DNA of 21,435 nucleotides, from assembly GCA_034716415.1 (NCBI GenBank), contig JAYEJB010000004.1:1-21435 (forward strand), read 5' to 3'. Under the pieces are notes generated by a model. The model was not told where the DNA came from and ran no database searches. It saw only the letters and a list, made by a program, of their open reading frames with translations. Source of the DNA: JAYEJB01 sp034716415 (GTDB taxonomy: Bacteria; Patescibacteriota; Patescibacteriia; SG8-24). This document shows, one piece after another, positions 8,115 through 16,442 of the stretch. The translations under genes were made by a program, and so were the position numbers. Every line of letters starts with the position of its first letter. Position 1 is the first letter of the stretch.

Positions 8115-8621
8115 TCACTTAAGATCTAAACGAAACTCCTTTGAGCTGCAAAGTCCGTCACGTATCAGACTAAGTACGAATTCGGCACCTACGGCATCTA
8201 TATCATCCTCCAAATTCTGCCGCTCGTCATAGCCAGGGAACTCAAAACTAATTGTTTCCACTTGTTTGGATGGCAAACTGATTGCTGGCCCCCTAACTAT
8301 AGTGGAGTCGGTTTTTGATCCATCAGAAAGAATGAGTCGCGACATCCGCGAACCGACCTTAATCACATCTGGTCCGTTATTCATCAGGCTCACCTCAATT
8401 TGAAGTCCTACCCGCTCTTCTTCTGGCGTAATAATCTTAAAGGAATCCAACTCGACATCACGAAATCCCGTTATGGGACAGGTAAATTGCGCTGGAATGT
8501 TCTGTAATTCCTCAATACGCTCAAATCCTCGTTTGTAACCAAAACTAAATCCGGCCCAAGTCGATAACGATATCACTACTAGAAACACCACTAGGCACAA
8601 TAAGACACGATTAATAATCAT
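8115..8621 (-). CDS. Small membrane-anchored exported protein, unknown (168 aa)
   Basis: A signal anchor fills residues 5-28 (RVLLCLVVFLVVISLSTWAG), followed by a charged stretch (YKRGFERIEEL) and a soluble domain of ~120 residues with alternating hydrophobic residues (VGLQIEVSLMNNGPDVIKVG) typical of an immunoglobulin-like beta-sandwich; this fold guess is mine. Cys48 and Cys160 could form a disulphide outside the cell. No enzyme motif is seen. It is the last gene of the unit that begins with the beta-helix/matrixin protein, 17 nt after the preceding stop and just before an intrinsic terminator. The gene is more AT-rich than the glycan genes on both sides. Function not recognised. Confidence 0.78.
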   Translation of the reverse strand: MIINRVLLCLVVFLVVISLSTWAGFSFGYKRGFERIEELQNIPAQFTCPITGFRDVELDSFKIITPEEERVGLQIEVSLMNNGPDVIKVGSRMSRLILSDGSKTDSTIVRGPAISLPSKQVETISFEFPGYDERQNLEDDIDAVGAEFVLSLIRDGLCSSKEFRLDLK

Positions 8622-8638
8622 GCGTGATTGATTAGCAG

Positions 8639-9322
8639 CTAGAATCTTATGTTGTGCCTGGATGGAATTTGCTCTCTAATCGCCTCCTCCATCTCTCTAA
8701 AGTTGGACTGTTCCTTAATCGAGCCGTATGCAGCCTCGGCATCGAGGGATGAGTCTATATCAAGAGGCATTCGTGATTCACGGGTTGATCCAGCGTAATA
8801 GCGATCCTCATCCTCATCATATCGTGAGGCAAAAATGTATGTTTTACCGACCCCTAAAATATAACTCTCATCATCATCGGAATCTAACTTAGGTGAGCCC
8901 ACCATAAAATCTCCAGCGGGAGCTACCACCGTTTCGTTATAATGCCCCCCCTCTAGTACCAAAGTCACGACACCCTCCGTATTCCCCTTCATGGGGTACA
9001 GAACTTCCACCGTAAAAGGTGTATTTACAAGCACGAAATCAAATTCCTCTATCTCATGTGCTTTAAACGCATCCAGCTGTTCGACTACACGCGCGACAAA
9101 AATCTCAGGGAAAAAACCAGCGACCTCTCGGAGATCAGACGGATCGTATACCAGCATGGCCTGAGAGTGCGCACCGCCAGTGTTCTGCTCAACTGATTCT
9201 TCAATACCGTCATGTTCAGTATCTAAACCTGGCTCATTGCCTGCTTGGAGGATAAGCACGATCACCGCTGCCGCGATTACACCGACACCCAATACTCCGA
9301 GCAGTATATTTTTTTTCATCAT
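8639..9322 (-). CDS. Signal-anchored acidic exported protein, unknown (227 aa)
   Basis: MMKKN followed by a hydrophobic stretch of ~22 residues forms a signal peptide or anchor; there is no lipobox Cys. The mature part is strongly acidic (DSDDDESY near 147-154, YDEDEDRYY near 168-176). Patterns such as 'FVARVVEQLDAFK', 'FTVEVLYPMKGNTEGVVTLV' and 'VGKTYIFASRY' recall small beta-barrel proteins of Gram-positive bacteria in which a transport or processing step is monitored, but I do not assign a family. ATG at 9322 has no Shine-Dalgarno; a second ATG follows at once. It lies 33 nt after the matrixin stop and 17 nt before the next gene, so all three are probably co-transcribed. Confidence 0.8.
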   Translation of the reverse strand: MMKKNILLGVLGVGVIAAAVIVLILQAGNEPGLDTEHDGIEESVEQNTGGAHSQAMLVYDPSDLREVAGFFPEIFVARVVEQLDAFKAHEIEEFDFVLVNTPFTVEVLYPMKGNTEGVVTLVLEGGHYNETVVAPAGDFMVGSPKLDSDDDESYILGVGKTYIFASRYDEDEDRYYAGSTRESRMPLDIDSSLDAEAAYGSIKEQSNFREMEEAIREQIPSRHNIRF

Positions 9323-9355
9323 ATGATTGGTACTTTATATAGTCAGGGCAAATTA

Positions 9356-12300
9356 TTATTTCCAAGTCCATAAATAATAGTAGGTGAATAAATCAAAGGA
9401 ACCTAATGAGGAAACCGACGTCACCGTTTCATCCATCACGTTACCTGAAAATGAATGGCTTAACCCAAGCGCATGTCCTAACTCATGCGTTGCTACACGA
9501 TCCTTCTCATCTTCTGATGTAAGATCTTCCATGTGGAACTCGTTAAATAGTATGACGTCTACAGCTTCTGGATAATGATACCATTTAGCGTACCATTCAT
9601 AATTTTCGTTATCTATGTCACTAATTCCTAAATCCTTGCCGGTAGCGTTCTGCGAAATCACGACCGGGTCTTCAGCATTCCACGTCGATACTGCACTGCT
9701 CCAGTTAGAAGAATACGTGGTGGAGCCGTCCCAGCGGATTTCGTCATCATCCACAGAATACACGTCATATGAGTCTTTTCCTGCTATAAGTATAGGGAGC
9801 TCTTCTGGAGGGTCGTAATCGACATTATCAGAAACGATATCCCCTGGGCCGTCGGGATTTGTGGTTGGATGATAAGGCCCGATATCCTCATCATCTAGAT
9901 CGTCATCGCCCCAGTAATTATCTTCGGCGTCCACAGAGGTCGTGGCATGAATTCCGTAAGCGGAATTATCAGCAATGAATGAGTCATTCACGGATACCGT
10001 GCCGCCGGTCACTCCAACACCTCTTGTATTCAATTCGACTATAGCGTAGTCAATTGTGGAGGTGCCACCTGATATGTACGCCCCATAATAATGCCCCTGC
10101 AATGCGACCTTACTCAATGTGGAGGTGCCACTGGACTGATTAAAACCGAAACGCGAAGAATCGGACAGCACCGAATACGAAATTGATACGTTGCTACTGC
10201 CACTATTATAGAACATGTACTTATACGCCGTGGTGCTGTTGTAACCACCATACCTAATTATCGCGTGCTCGATATCGACAGTAGATCCTGACGCGGCTTC
10301 TATTTTCCACCAGTCACCCGCTGCGGGACTAGTTGAATCCCCATCATCATTATCATCACCCCGGCCTCGTCGTCCTTAAATGAGGTGAAGTACGCAGGAC
10401 TTGAGGAAGAACCGTTCACATCCAGAGTGCCGCCACTATTAACCTTTAGATATGACTCGGTATTCCAGAACTTGACGACCGAACCAGCACCTACGGTCAG
10501 CGTAGCCGGACTCGCCACAACCGCCCCGTACACCACAGTGGACATATCAGTCGGCATAGTAAGATCGCCGTTGATATACCCATTGAACCAATACCCCATA
10601 CCAGTACCGGATAAAGTATTGCCGGAAGCGGTCAGACCATGCACACCGTTCGGTGCAACAGCGGCAGTGGTGTGATCAGTAAAAGTGTTGCCGGTGATGG
10701 TGAAGTTCGCACCACCCAAAATCCCGTAGCTGTTATCGGAGATGTCAGAATCAGTAACGGTCATGTTGGTACTGCTCCCGGAGGCATATATGCCAGTCGA
10801 GGCATCATGAACGTCTGATTCATCAACTGTCACACTCCCGCCACTCGTGTAAACACCGTAGCTTGACGCATCGATATCCACATAAGTGAATGTCGCGGTG
10901 CCAGCAGTCTGATGATGACCGTACAGGGAATTATCAAAGGTTACTGATGTAAACGAGGTTGTGCCACCGGTCTGATAAGAACCGTACCGATATGAGTCGG
11001 ATACTGTGCCCGTATCTATGGTCATGCTACCACCGCTGTTATAGAGCATGTGCCGATAAGAAACGGTCGAGTTGTAACCGCCATACCGCAATGTGGCGTA
11101 ATCCATGTCGATAGTACCACCGGTTTGAGCTTCAATTCTAAACCAATCTCCGGCTGTACCACTGGATGATCCGTCACCATTAGCGTCACCTCCAACCGAA
11201 TCATCCTTGTAAGAGGTAAAATACACCGGGGAGCCGGAAGTGCCGTTTACATCAAGAGTGCCTCCACTCTCAACCTTTATGTATGAAAACGTGGACCACA
11301 ATTTAATAATGGCACCAGCCGGTACGGTCACTGTCGTGGCGTTCCCCACTGCCAAATCATAAATCATGGTAGACATATCCGTCGGCATAGTGATGTTGCC
11401 GTTGGTCCTTCCCATGAACCAATAACCCATTCCATCACCAGACAACGTATTACCGGAAGCGGTCAAGCCGTATAGATTTCTCGGCTGGACCGCGGCTGTT
11501 GTGTGGTCCGTGAATGTGTTGCCGGTAACAGTGAGATACCCCCCGCTTGAAATGCCGTAACTGTTGTCATGGATATCGGAATCGGTAACTATCAGAGTTG
11601 GACTACCGACATTAGAATTGTTGTATATACCGGTCGAACAATCGTATACCTCAGATTCATCAACCGTGGCCGTTCCGCTATATACATAAACCCCATAGTC
11701 CGCATCGCTGATTTCCACATCGGAAAACGAGGAGGTACCGCCTGTCTGATAGTGTCCGTAATCTGACTCATCAAAAACGACAGAATCATATGTTGACGTT
11801 CCACCGGACTGGTAGGAACCATATCGGTAGGAGTCGGAAACCGTACCGGTATCTATGCTCAGGGTACCACCGCTGTTGTAAAGCATGTGTCGGTTGGATA
11901 CGGTCGCATGGTAGCCGCCGTACCGCACCACGGTGTATTCCATGTCGACAGCACCGCCAGATAACGCCTCGATCTTCCACCAGTCGCCAGCCGCCGGGCT
12001 GGAAGCAGAGCCGTCACCATTCGTGTCATCCCCGTCCGCAGCATCATCTTTATAAGATGTGAAATATACAGGAGATCCGGAAGTGCCGTTAACATCCAAC
12101 GTGCCATAGATAAGAAGGGACTTAGAACTGTTCTGGAACTTAACAGTCACACCCGAATCTACGGTCAACGTGACGTCGGACAAGACTTGCACGTCACCAG
12201 TCACGACATACGGACTTCCAGCAGACGTCCATGTGGTATTGGAGCTGATCACTCCGCTGACGCTGGTGGATGCATGTGTCGGCGTCGGGCCGAACCACAT

Positions 12301-12375
12301 CACACCAAACAAAATAAAAACCGCACAAAGCACGGTTCGAGCCAGTATGGCAGTCCGAGAACGCGGATAAGACAT
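9356..12375 (-). CDS. Secreted beta-helix protein with C-terminal matrixin metalloprotease, frameshifted
   Basis: Read as one gene of ~1006 codons if one base is restored at 10359-10362; as sequenced, the first frame stops at 10300-10302 and the second part is open down to 9356. Order: basic signal peptide (MSYPRSRTAIL, then a hydrophobic core to THAS, about residue 36), three repeats of ~278 residues ('TLDVNGTSGSPVYFTSYKDD', 'GDWWKIEA', 'YRYGSYQTGG', 'TDSDISDNSYGI', 'GNTFTDHTTAAV', 'MPTDMS'), then an NYWG...GPYHP...G beta-helix end motif and a protease domain with VATHELGHALGLSHS (HExxHxxGxxH) and a Met-turn Met in NVMDET. Family knowledge makes the domain a zinc endopeptidase of the M10/matrixin group. 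The start at 12375 is the first ATG before a proper signal peptide; a TTG at 12450 is less likely. First gene of a three-gene unit. Confidence 0.85.
9590..12110 (-). repeat. Three-fold internal duplication inside the beta-helix gene
   Basis: The coding DNA repeats with a period of about 830-840 bp: the 'DVNG' segment recurs near 12090, 11250 and 10420, and the motif CCGGAAGCGGTCA recurs near 11452 and 10621. The first two units are close in sequence; the third is less regular and merges into the protease domain. Confidence 0.75.
10359..10362 (-). other. Single-base frameshift in a C4/G4 run
   Basis: The frame before the run reads FKDDEAG and then turns to an unrelated tail that stops at 10300. 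Adding one G to the minus-strand GGGG restores EAGGDDNDDGDSTSPAAGDW, which matches the two earlier repeats (SVGGDANGDGSSSGTAGDW and ADGDDTNGDGSASSPAAGDW). The reading frame then stays open to 9356. Confidence 0.85.
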
Positions 12376-12418
12376 AGCGATTGGGTTACGGCATTCGCCG
12401 TATAATTGTGATATCACT

Positions 12419-12450
12419 ATTCTAATATGGATTGGGGGGGGGTCCTGCAA
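12419..12450 (-). promoter_or_regulatory. Candidate promoter with a homopolymer spacer upstream of the beta-helix gene
   Basis: On the minus strand TTGCAG (12450-12445) and TAGAAT (12424-12419) are separated by 20 nt that include a run of nine C (12442-12434). A perfect 10-bp palindrome GTGATATCAC (12408-12417) lies just downstream, as an operator might. ATG is at 12375. All of this is pattern matching. Confidence 0.3.
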
Positions 12451-12483
12451 TACCCTTGCCTGTGGATAAACGAACCGAAACCT

Positions 12484-13683
12484 CTATTGTTCTCTATATA
12501 TCTCCTCAAGTGCTTCTGTGTGATCCTGTGTTTCTTGCAAGCTGAATCCCCCGATCTTCATGTCGGCCGCTCTCTTCAACGCAGCCAGCAGACCCTCCCT
12601 GTCGCCAGGTTCGAACAGGATGCCATTCCTGCCGTCCTGCACCAGCTCGGGAATTCCACCGGTGCGTGAGGCGATGACCGGAATGCCACGGGCCAGCACT
12701 TCGACGATGACGGTCGGCGCGTTCTCGATCACCTCGGACGGGACCACGAGCCACGACGAACGCCCCAGCTCGCGCACGAATTCATCCCCTTCCAGTCGCC
12801 CGCGGAAATTGACGCCCGGCGCGTATTCAGCGCGACGTTTCACCACATCCTCCAGCGTTCCCGAACCGACGACCGACAGTGTGGCGTCACCATGCTTATC
12901 CCACAGCATCCAAGCGTCCAACAAATCAAGCACCCCCTTATGCGCCTCCAACTGCCCCACAAATAAAAACCGTCTTGCCCCGCTCTCCCCGCTTTTCCCC
13001 GCTCTCCCCGCTCTCCCCACCGGATTCCTCAACACCACGCGCTCCGACTCCGGAAAAAACCCCAGCCGCTCATGCAGTTCTTTCATGAACTCCGAAGGGA
13101 ACAGCACCACGTCCGGCGATCCCATGCGCCGTTTCATTATAGATATGTAGAGCCGCCCGTGCGGCAGACGCGGTCCCTTCCAGTCCGCTGGCAACAGACC
13201 AGACGGATGCAGCAGCTGGACGTCATGGATGGTGTGTACGTGACGCACACCTTCGCGTTTCAACGCGCGCGGAATAGAGAATCCCAACCCCATCAGGTTG
13301 TGCGTATGGACGACATCGGGCTTCTCCCGACGCACGAACTTCATCAGCATCCTGACCGATTTCGGATTCCAAATGTCGAACAGATGCCACAACAGACGCA
13401 CCGGGACGGAGTGGCGATGCAGGTCCTTATAGAAAAAAATGTTCGGCGGATAATACTCGGCCATCCTCACCGGACCCTCTGCCCCGCGGATGATGATGTC
13501 CGGTCCGCTGCATCCTTCGACACCGCAGACGCCACCCGACAACATGTCCGACTCCGGGATAGCACTCACCACGACCGGCTCGTGATCGCGCGCCGCCAAC
13601 CCGCGCGCTTCGGACTCCACAACGCGTTCCGCGCCGCCACGCGCGTGCCGACCGTACAGGTTGTTGACCAATATGACCTTCAT
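12484..13683 (-). CDS. GT4 family glycosyltransferase with a repeat-derived linker
   Basis: A 399-aa GT-B fold enzyme of the GT4 class, which transfers a sugar from a nucleotide sugar with retention. The N-terminal domain opens MKVILVNNLYGRHARGGAERV (donor/acceptor glycine loop) with THN near 127-129. The C-terminal domain has FVGQLEAHKG (241-250), VVGSGT and the E-x7-E signature Glu320...Glu328 in SEVIENAPTVIVEVLARGIP, then TGGIPELV. Between the domains (222-237) lies GRAGRAGKSGESGA, encoded by a 9-bp tandem repeat also found between genes. The true start is ATG 13683, which overlaps the preceding stop (ATGA); an in-frame start at 13719 would extend it. Last gene of the glycan operon; sugar specificity unknown. 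Confidence 0.9.
   Translation of the reverse strand: MKVILVNNLYGRHARGGAERVVESEARGLAARDHEPVVVSAIPESDMLSGGVCGVEGCSGPDIIIRGAEGPVRMAEYYPPNIFFYKDLHRHSVPVRLLWHLFDIWNPKSVRMLMKFVRREKPDVVHTHNLMGLGFSIPRALKREGVRHVHTIHDVQLLHPSGLLPADWKGPRLPHGRLYISIMKRRMGSPDVVLFPSEFMKELHERLGFFPESERVVLRNPVGRAGRAGKSGESGARRFLFVGQLEAHKGVLDLLDAWMLWDKHGDATLSVVGSGTLEDVVKRRAEYAPGVNFRGRLEGDEFVRELGRSSWLVVPSEVIENAPTVIVEVLARGIPVIASRTGGIPELVQDGRNGILFEPGDREGLLAALKRAADMKIGGFSLQETQDHTEALEEIYREQ
12978..13014 (-). repeat. Intragenic 9-bp tandem repeat in the GT4 gene
   Basis: Four near-identical units CCCCGCTCT (one is CCCCGCTTTT) lie head to tail. The reverse complement AGAGCGGGG matches the intergenic GCGGGGATA units at 16338-16364. The insertion keeps the frame and encodes the Gly/Ala/Arg/Ser linker. 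Confidence 0.85.
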
Positions 13684-14834
13684 CGCCCCTTCATTATCTC
13701 GTCGATGACCCTCCCCCATTTCTCTGCCCGCCGAGAATCGCTGTATTCCTCGATCGCCATATTGCGACCAGCGTCACCCAGCTCCTTACGATGTCGATTG
13801 TCCTTCAGGATGTCCGACAGGCGCGCCGCAAGAGCCGATACGCTCCCCGGCTTGACCAGAAATCCGGTCTCGCCCTCGCGCACGATGGTACGGACGCCGA
13901 CCAGGTCGCTCGCCACCACCGGAACACCGCATGACATCGCTTCGAGCGCTGCGATACCGAACGCCTCCGACCTGTCGATGGACGGGAAGGCGAAAATATC
14001 GGCCAGACGATAGTGGTCGGGCAATTCCTCGTCGCTGACCGCACCCGCGAACTTTACGCGATCCGAGAGACCCAGATCAGCGGCAAGCTTCTTGTATTCA
14101 TCCTTCAATTCTCCCTCACCGACCACGATCGCCTGCGCGTTCTCCAGACCGGTCACGGCGAGAGCCCTGATCAGTACGTCTACCCCCTTGAAGTAATGCG
14201 CCTTATCCAGACCTCCAACGAACGCAATGATCGGTTTCGACGTGTCGAGTCCGTATCTTTCCATGAGTGCGCCGGACTTGGCGCCAGGTGAGAACCTTTC
14301 GATATCGACCGCCGGCGGCAACTCACGTAGACGTGACGGTTCGGAGAGCGCGATATTCTCGATCGCGGAAGACCGGGCATAATCGAAACTCGTCACGAGA
14401 ATCCTATCGGCGGAGTTGATTACCCGTGGTCTGACCAGGGCGCCATGTGTCTTGAAGACGACCGAAAGCGGCCCTTTCCCGACCACGTCCATGTGATAGT
14501 AGATGATGAGTTTGCCGATCTTACCGCGGAACTTACTCCAGGCCAACGGTTCCGCCCCGCCAAAGAACGGATAGTGGAGTACTACAACGTCGTAATCCTT
14601 GCAGGCCCGGCCGACCCACGGCACCCAGGCCGCGTTGCCGTACCTGAACCACGAATGCAGTCCGCGCACGCCGTAACCGCCCTTACCGAGCGGCTGCCCC
14701 GCACCAGGCACGAAGACATCGACTTCATACTTCAGGGACGCCAACTGCTCGGCATCCTGTTGGGCGACGACGCACATTCCGCCACGGTACGGCAGGAACG
14801 CGGGTGTCACGATGGCGATTTTCTTGTCAGACAT
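13680..14834 (-). CDS. GT4 family glycosyltransferase
   Basis: A 384-aa GT-B glycosyltransferase of normal length. The N-terminal domain begins MSDKKIAIVTPAFLPYRGGM, a Rossmann strand and the glycine-rich acceptor loop. The C-terminal domain shows FVGGLDKAHYFKGVDVLI (206-222), IVVGEGEL, FAFPSIDRSEAFGIAALEAM with Glu290-x7-Glu298, and GVPVVASDLVGV, all typical of nucleotide-sugar binding in GT4 enzymes such as mannosyl- and glucosyltransferases. There is no membrane segment, so it acts on a lipid-linked acceptor at the inner face. It starts 10 nt after the GT2 stop, and its own stop overlaps the start of the following GT4 gene by 4 nt, so the two probably add consecutive sugars. Donor unknown. 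Confidence 0.92.
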   Translation of the reverse strand: MSDKKIAIVTPAFLPYRGGMCVVAQQDAEQLASLKYEVDVFVPGAGQPLGKGGYGVRGLHSWFRYGNAAWVPWVGRACKDYDVVVLHYPFFGGAEPLAWSKFRGKIGKLIIYYHMDVVGKGPLSVVFKTHGALVRPRVINSADRILVTSFDYARSSAIENIALSEPSRLRELPPAVDIERFSPGAKSGALMERYGLDTSKPIIAFVGGLDKAHYFKGVDVLIRALAVTGLENAQAIVVGEGELKDEYKKLAADLGLSDRVKFAGAVSDEELPDHYRLADIFAFPSIDRSEAFGIAALEAMSCGVPVVASDLVGVRTIVREGETGFLVKPGSVSALAARLSDILKDNRHRKELGDAGRNMAIEEYSDSRRAEKWGRVIDEIMKGR

Positions 14835-14844
14835 AGGTCTGGGT

Positions 14845-15912
14845 TCAGATGATGAATAGACGCATCAGTCTCCAGGCCGCCTCCATGAGCGGATTGGCGA
14901 TGAAGTGGGCGAAAAGGCTGGTCGATTCCTGGCCGCGGATGACCGGCGTGAATTCGCGCACGATCCGCCTGTCGCTGACCTTGCGGATCTTCTCCACCCT
15001 TCCCCGTTCGGCCAGGATGTTCCGCCATGACCTGGAATCCATGAAGTACATCAGCGCCTGGAATTTCTTTCGCCACCAACCGCCGTGGAACGCCGCCAGC
15101 ATGAGCACCGCTTCGGTCAGGACGAGTCCCGGTGCCAGGACCACGAACGTCCACAGGCGCAGGTTCTTCAGCAACACGATGTAACGGTTACGTTCCATAT
15201 AATAATACTTGCCGATGCTTCGGCTGAACTCGTACTTGTGATAGACGACGCTTTTCGGAGCCAGTACGTTCCGGAAGCCGCAGAGCCGCAGCCGCCAGCC
15301 GAGATCCAGATCCTCGTGATACATGAACAGGCTGTCATCGAAGAGACCTGTTGTCCGGAGTGAGTCACAGCGGTACAGCACCGCGGCCCCGGACGCGTAA
15401 GGGATGTCGCGCACCGTCTCGCGATCGATACTGTCCGCGCGCTTCCTGTAATCCATGCAGTAACCGAAACCCATGAAATGGATCGCGTTGCCGGTGCCGT
15501 TGACGAGATCGCGCTCCGGATGGAGCAACAGCAGCGATTGGGCGGACCCGATCTTCGGATCGCGTTCCATGGCCAGGACCGCTTCTTTCAGGAATCCTGG
15601 CTCGACCTCGGTGTCATGGTTGAGCAGGAAGACGTAATCATCGCCGGAATCGACGGCCCGGCGCATAGCCAGGTTGTTACCGGCGGCGAAACCGATGTTA
15701 CCCCCGGAATCCACGACCTTCACCCGCGGCCAGCGTTTCCTTATCTCGTCCGGCGTGCCGTCCGACGACCCGTTGTCGACGGCGACGACTTTCACTTCCA
15801 GGCCGTCGGTCTCCATGCGTCCCAAAGTACCAAAACACCCGTCCAAATATCTGGACGAGTTGTATGTGAGGACGATGACGGTTATCTTCAGGTGTCTGTT
15901 CGAACTGTCCAT
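14845..15912 (-). CDS. GT2 family glycosyltransferase (WbbL/rhamnosyltransferase-like)
   Basis: A 355-aa inverting GT-A enzyme. Visible motifs are ITVIVLTYNSSRYL (10-23), VAVDNGSSDGTPDEI with Asp46 and Asp51, SGGNIGFAAGNN (69-80), the metal-site region FLLNHDTEVEP (Asp100, Glu102), SGAAVLYR (174-181) and the catalytic MYHEDLDLGWRLR (Glu200, Asp201, Trp206). This set is characteristic of rhamnosyltransferase-like GT2 proteins. A hydrophobic stretch around 240-262 (FVVLAPGLVLTEAVLMLAAF) probably binds the membrane. ATG at 15912 is chosen; a TTG at 15924 gives four more residues. It lies 10 nt before the GT4 gene in the glycan operon. Rhamnose as donor is only a family-level guess. Confidence 0.92.
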   Translation of the reverse strand: MDSSNRHLKITVIVLTYNSSRYLDGCFGTLGRMETDGLEVKVVAVDNGSSDGTPDEIRKRWPRVKVVDSGGNIGFAAGNNLAMRRAVDSGDDYVFLLNHDTEVEPGFLKEAVLAMERDPKIGSAQSLLLLHPERDLVNGTGNAIHFMGFGYCMDYRKRADSIDRETVRDIPYASGAAVLYRCDSLRTTGLFDDSLFMYHEDLDLGWRLRLCGFRNVLAPKSVVYHKYEFSRSIGKYYYMERNRYIVLLKNLRLWTFVVLAPGLVLTEAVLMLAAFHGGWWRKKFQALMYFMDSRSWRNILAERGRVEKIRKVSDRRIVREFTPVIRGQESTSLFAHFIANPLMEAAWRLMRLFII

Positions 15913-15943
15913 ATCGCGTGACAATCAACACGTGAATATAGGT

Positions 15944-15998
15944 GCAGAAGGGGCAGAAGGTGCAAAAGCTAGACGTGCATATCTTCTGCCCCTTCTGC
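15944..15998. repeat. Inverted repeat with 16-bp perfect arms overlapping the DUF2304 stop
   Basis: GCAGAAGGGGCAGAAG (15944-15959) and its exact complement CTTCTGCCCCTTCTGC (15983-15998) enclose a 23-nt loop. The stop of the DUF2304 gene (15969) lies in the loop, and the right arm and the following CCCCTTCTTCC encode the tail EEGAEGAED. It may act as a hairpin between the two genes. Confidence 0.8.
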
Positions 15999-16328
15999 CC
16001 CTTCTTCCACCCCTCTCAACCCCATCTCCCTCACCACCAACGTAATATCATGCTCGATCTTCTCGAGACGCAGAAAGATGCGGAATACCAGATAGAACAG
16101 GACGATGATGGCGAGATATATCACCACGTCGACACCCCGGCCGACACCGACGACCGAAGCGAGCCAGCTCGTGCTGTGCGGCAATAACGTAACCACGGCC
16201 AGCGCGACCCAAAACACCGACCACAAGGCCAGCGCCGAGCGCTTCAGTTCACCCGCGCGAAATCGACCCACTGTCCTCCAGAGAGCGAACGCGACGAAAC
16301 CGAGAATGAAGATTTGGATGAGAAGCAT
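15969..16328 (-). CDS. DUF2304-like small membrane protein
   Basis: A 119-aa protein starting at ATG 16328 (MLLIQIFILGF). Three hydrophobic stretches (about 2-17, 29-48 and 56-80) are followed by a charged helical part IFLRLEKIEHDITLVVREMG. Size, membrane pattern and its place directly after a polyprenol-type GT2 gene fit DUF2304 proteins, which accompany dolichol-phosphate-mannose-like GT2 enzymes in glycan clusters. I infer that it helps that enzyme at the membrane; no catalytic residues are visible. An upstream extension to 16427 is open but reads through the GCGGGGATA tandem repeat and is not accepted. The last ~10 residues come from an inverted repeat. Confidence 0.72.
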   Translation of the reverse strand: MLLIQIFILGFVAFALWRTVGRFRAGELKRSALALWSVFWVALAVVTLLPHSTSWLASVVGVGRGVDVVIYLAIIVLFYLVFRIFLRLEKIEHDITLVVREMGLRGVEEGAEGAEDMHV

Positions 16329-16337
16329 ATAGGTCGA

Positions 16338-16418
16338 GCGGGGATAGCGGGGATAGCGGGGATAGAAAATCTTTCCCCGCCAGTCCGGCATGTGCCGGGC
16401 GGTCCCCGCTCTACCCGC
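16338..16418. repeat. GCGGGGATA tandem repeat plus hairpin in an intergenic gap
   Basis: Three perfect 9-bp units GCGGGGATA (16338-16364) are followed by a hairpin CCGGCA-TG-TGCCGG (16385-16398) and by the inverted, degenerate counterpart CCCCGCTCTACCCGC (16404-16418). The whole fills the gap between the DUF2304 start and the GT2 stop at 16443 and can fold into a long imperfect stem. Confidence 0.85.
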
Positions 16419-16442
16419 TTCAATCAATTATCGTGACCGTCC

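Noticed and set aside
13072..14013. Plus-strand frame of 313 codons across the two GT4 genes
   Set aside because: It spans the junction of two clear glycosyltransferases on the other strand and has no domain.
16329..16427. N-terminal extension of the DUF2304 gene to 16427
   Set aside because: It translates the GCGGGGATA tandem repeat (YPRYPRYPR), not a conserved protein part.
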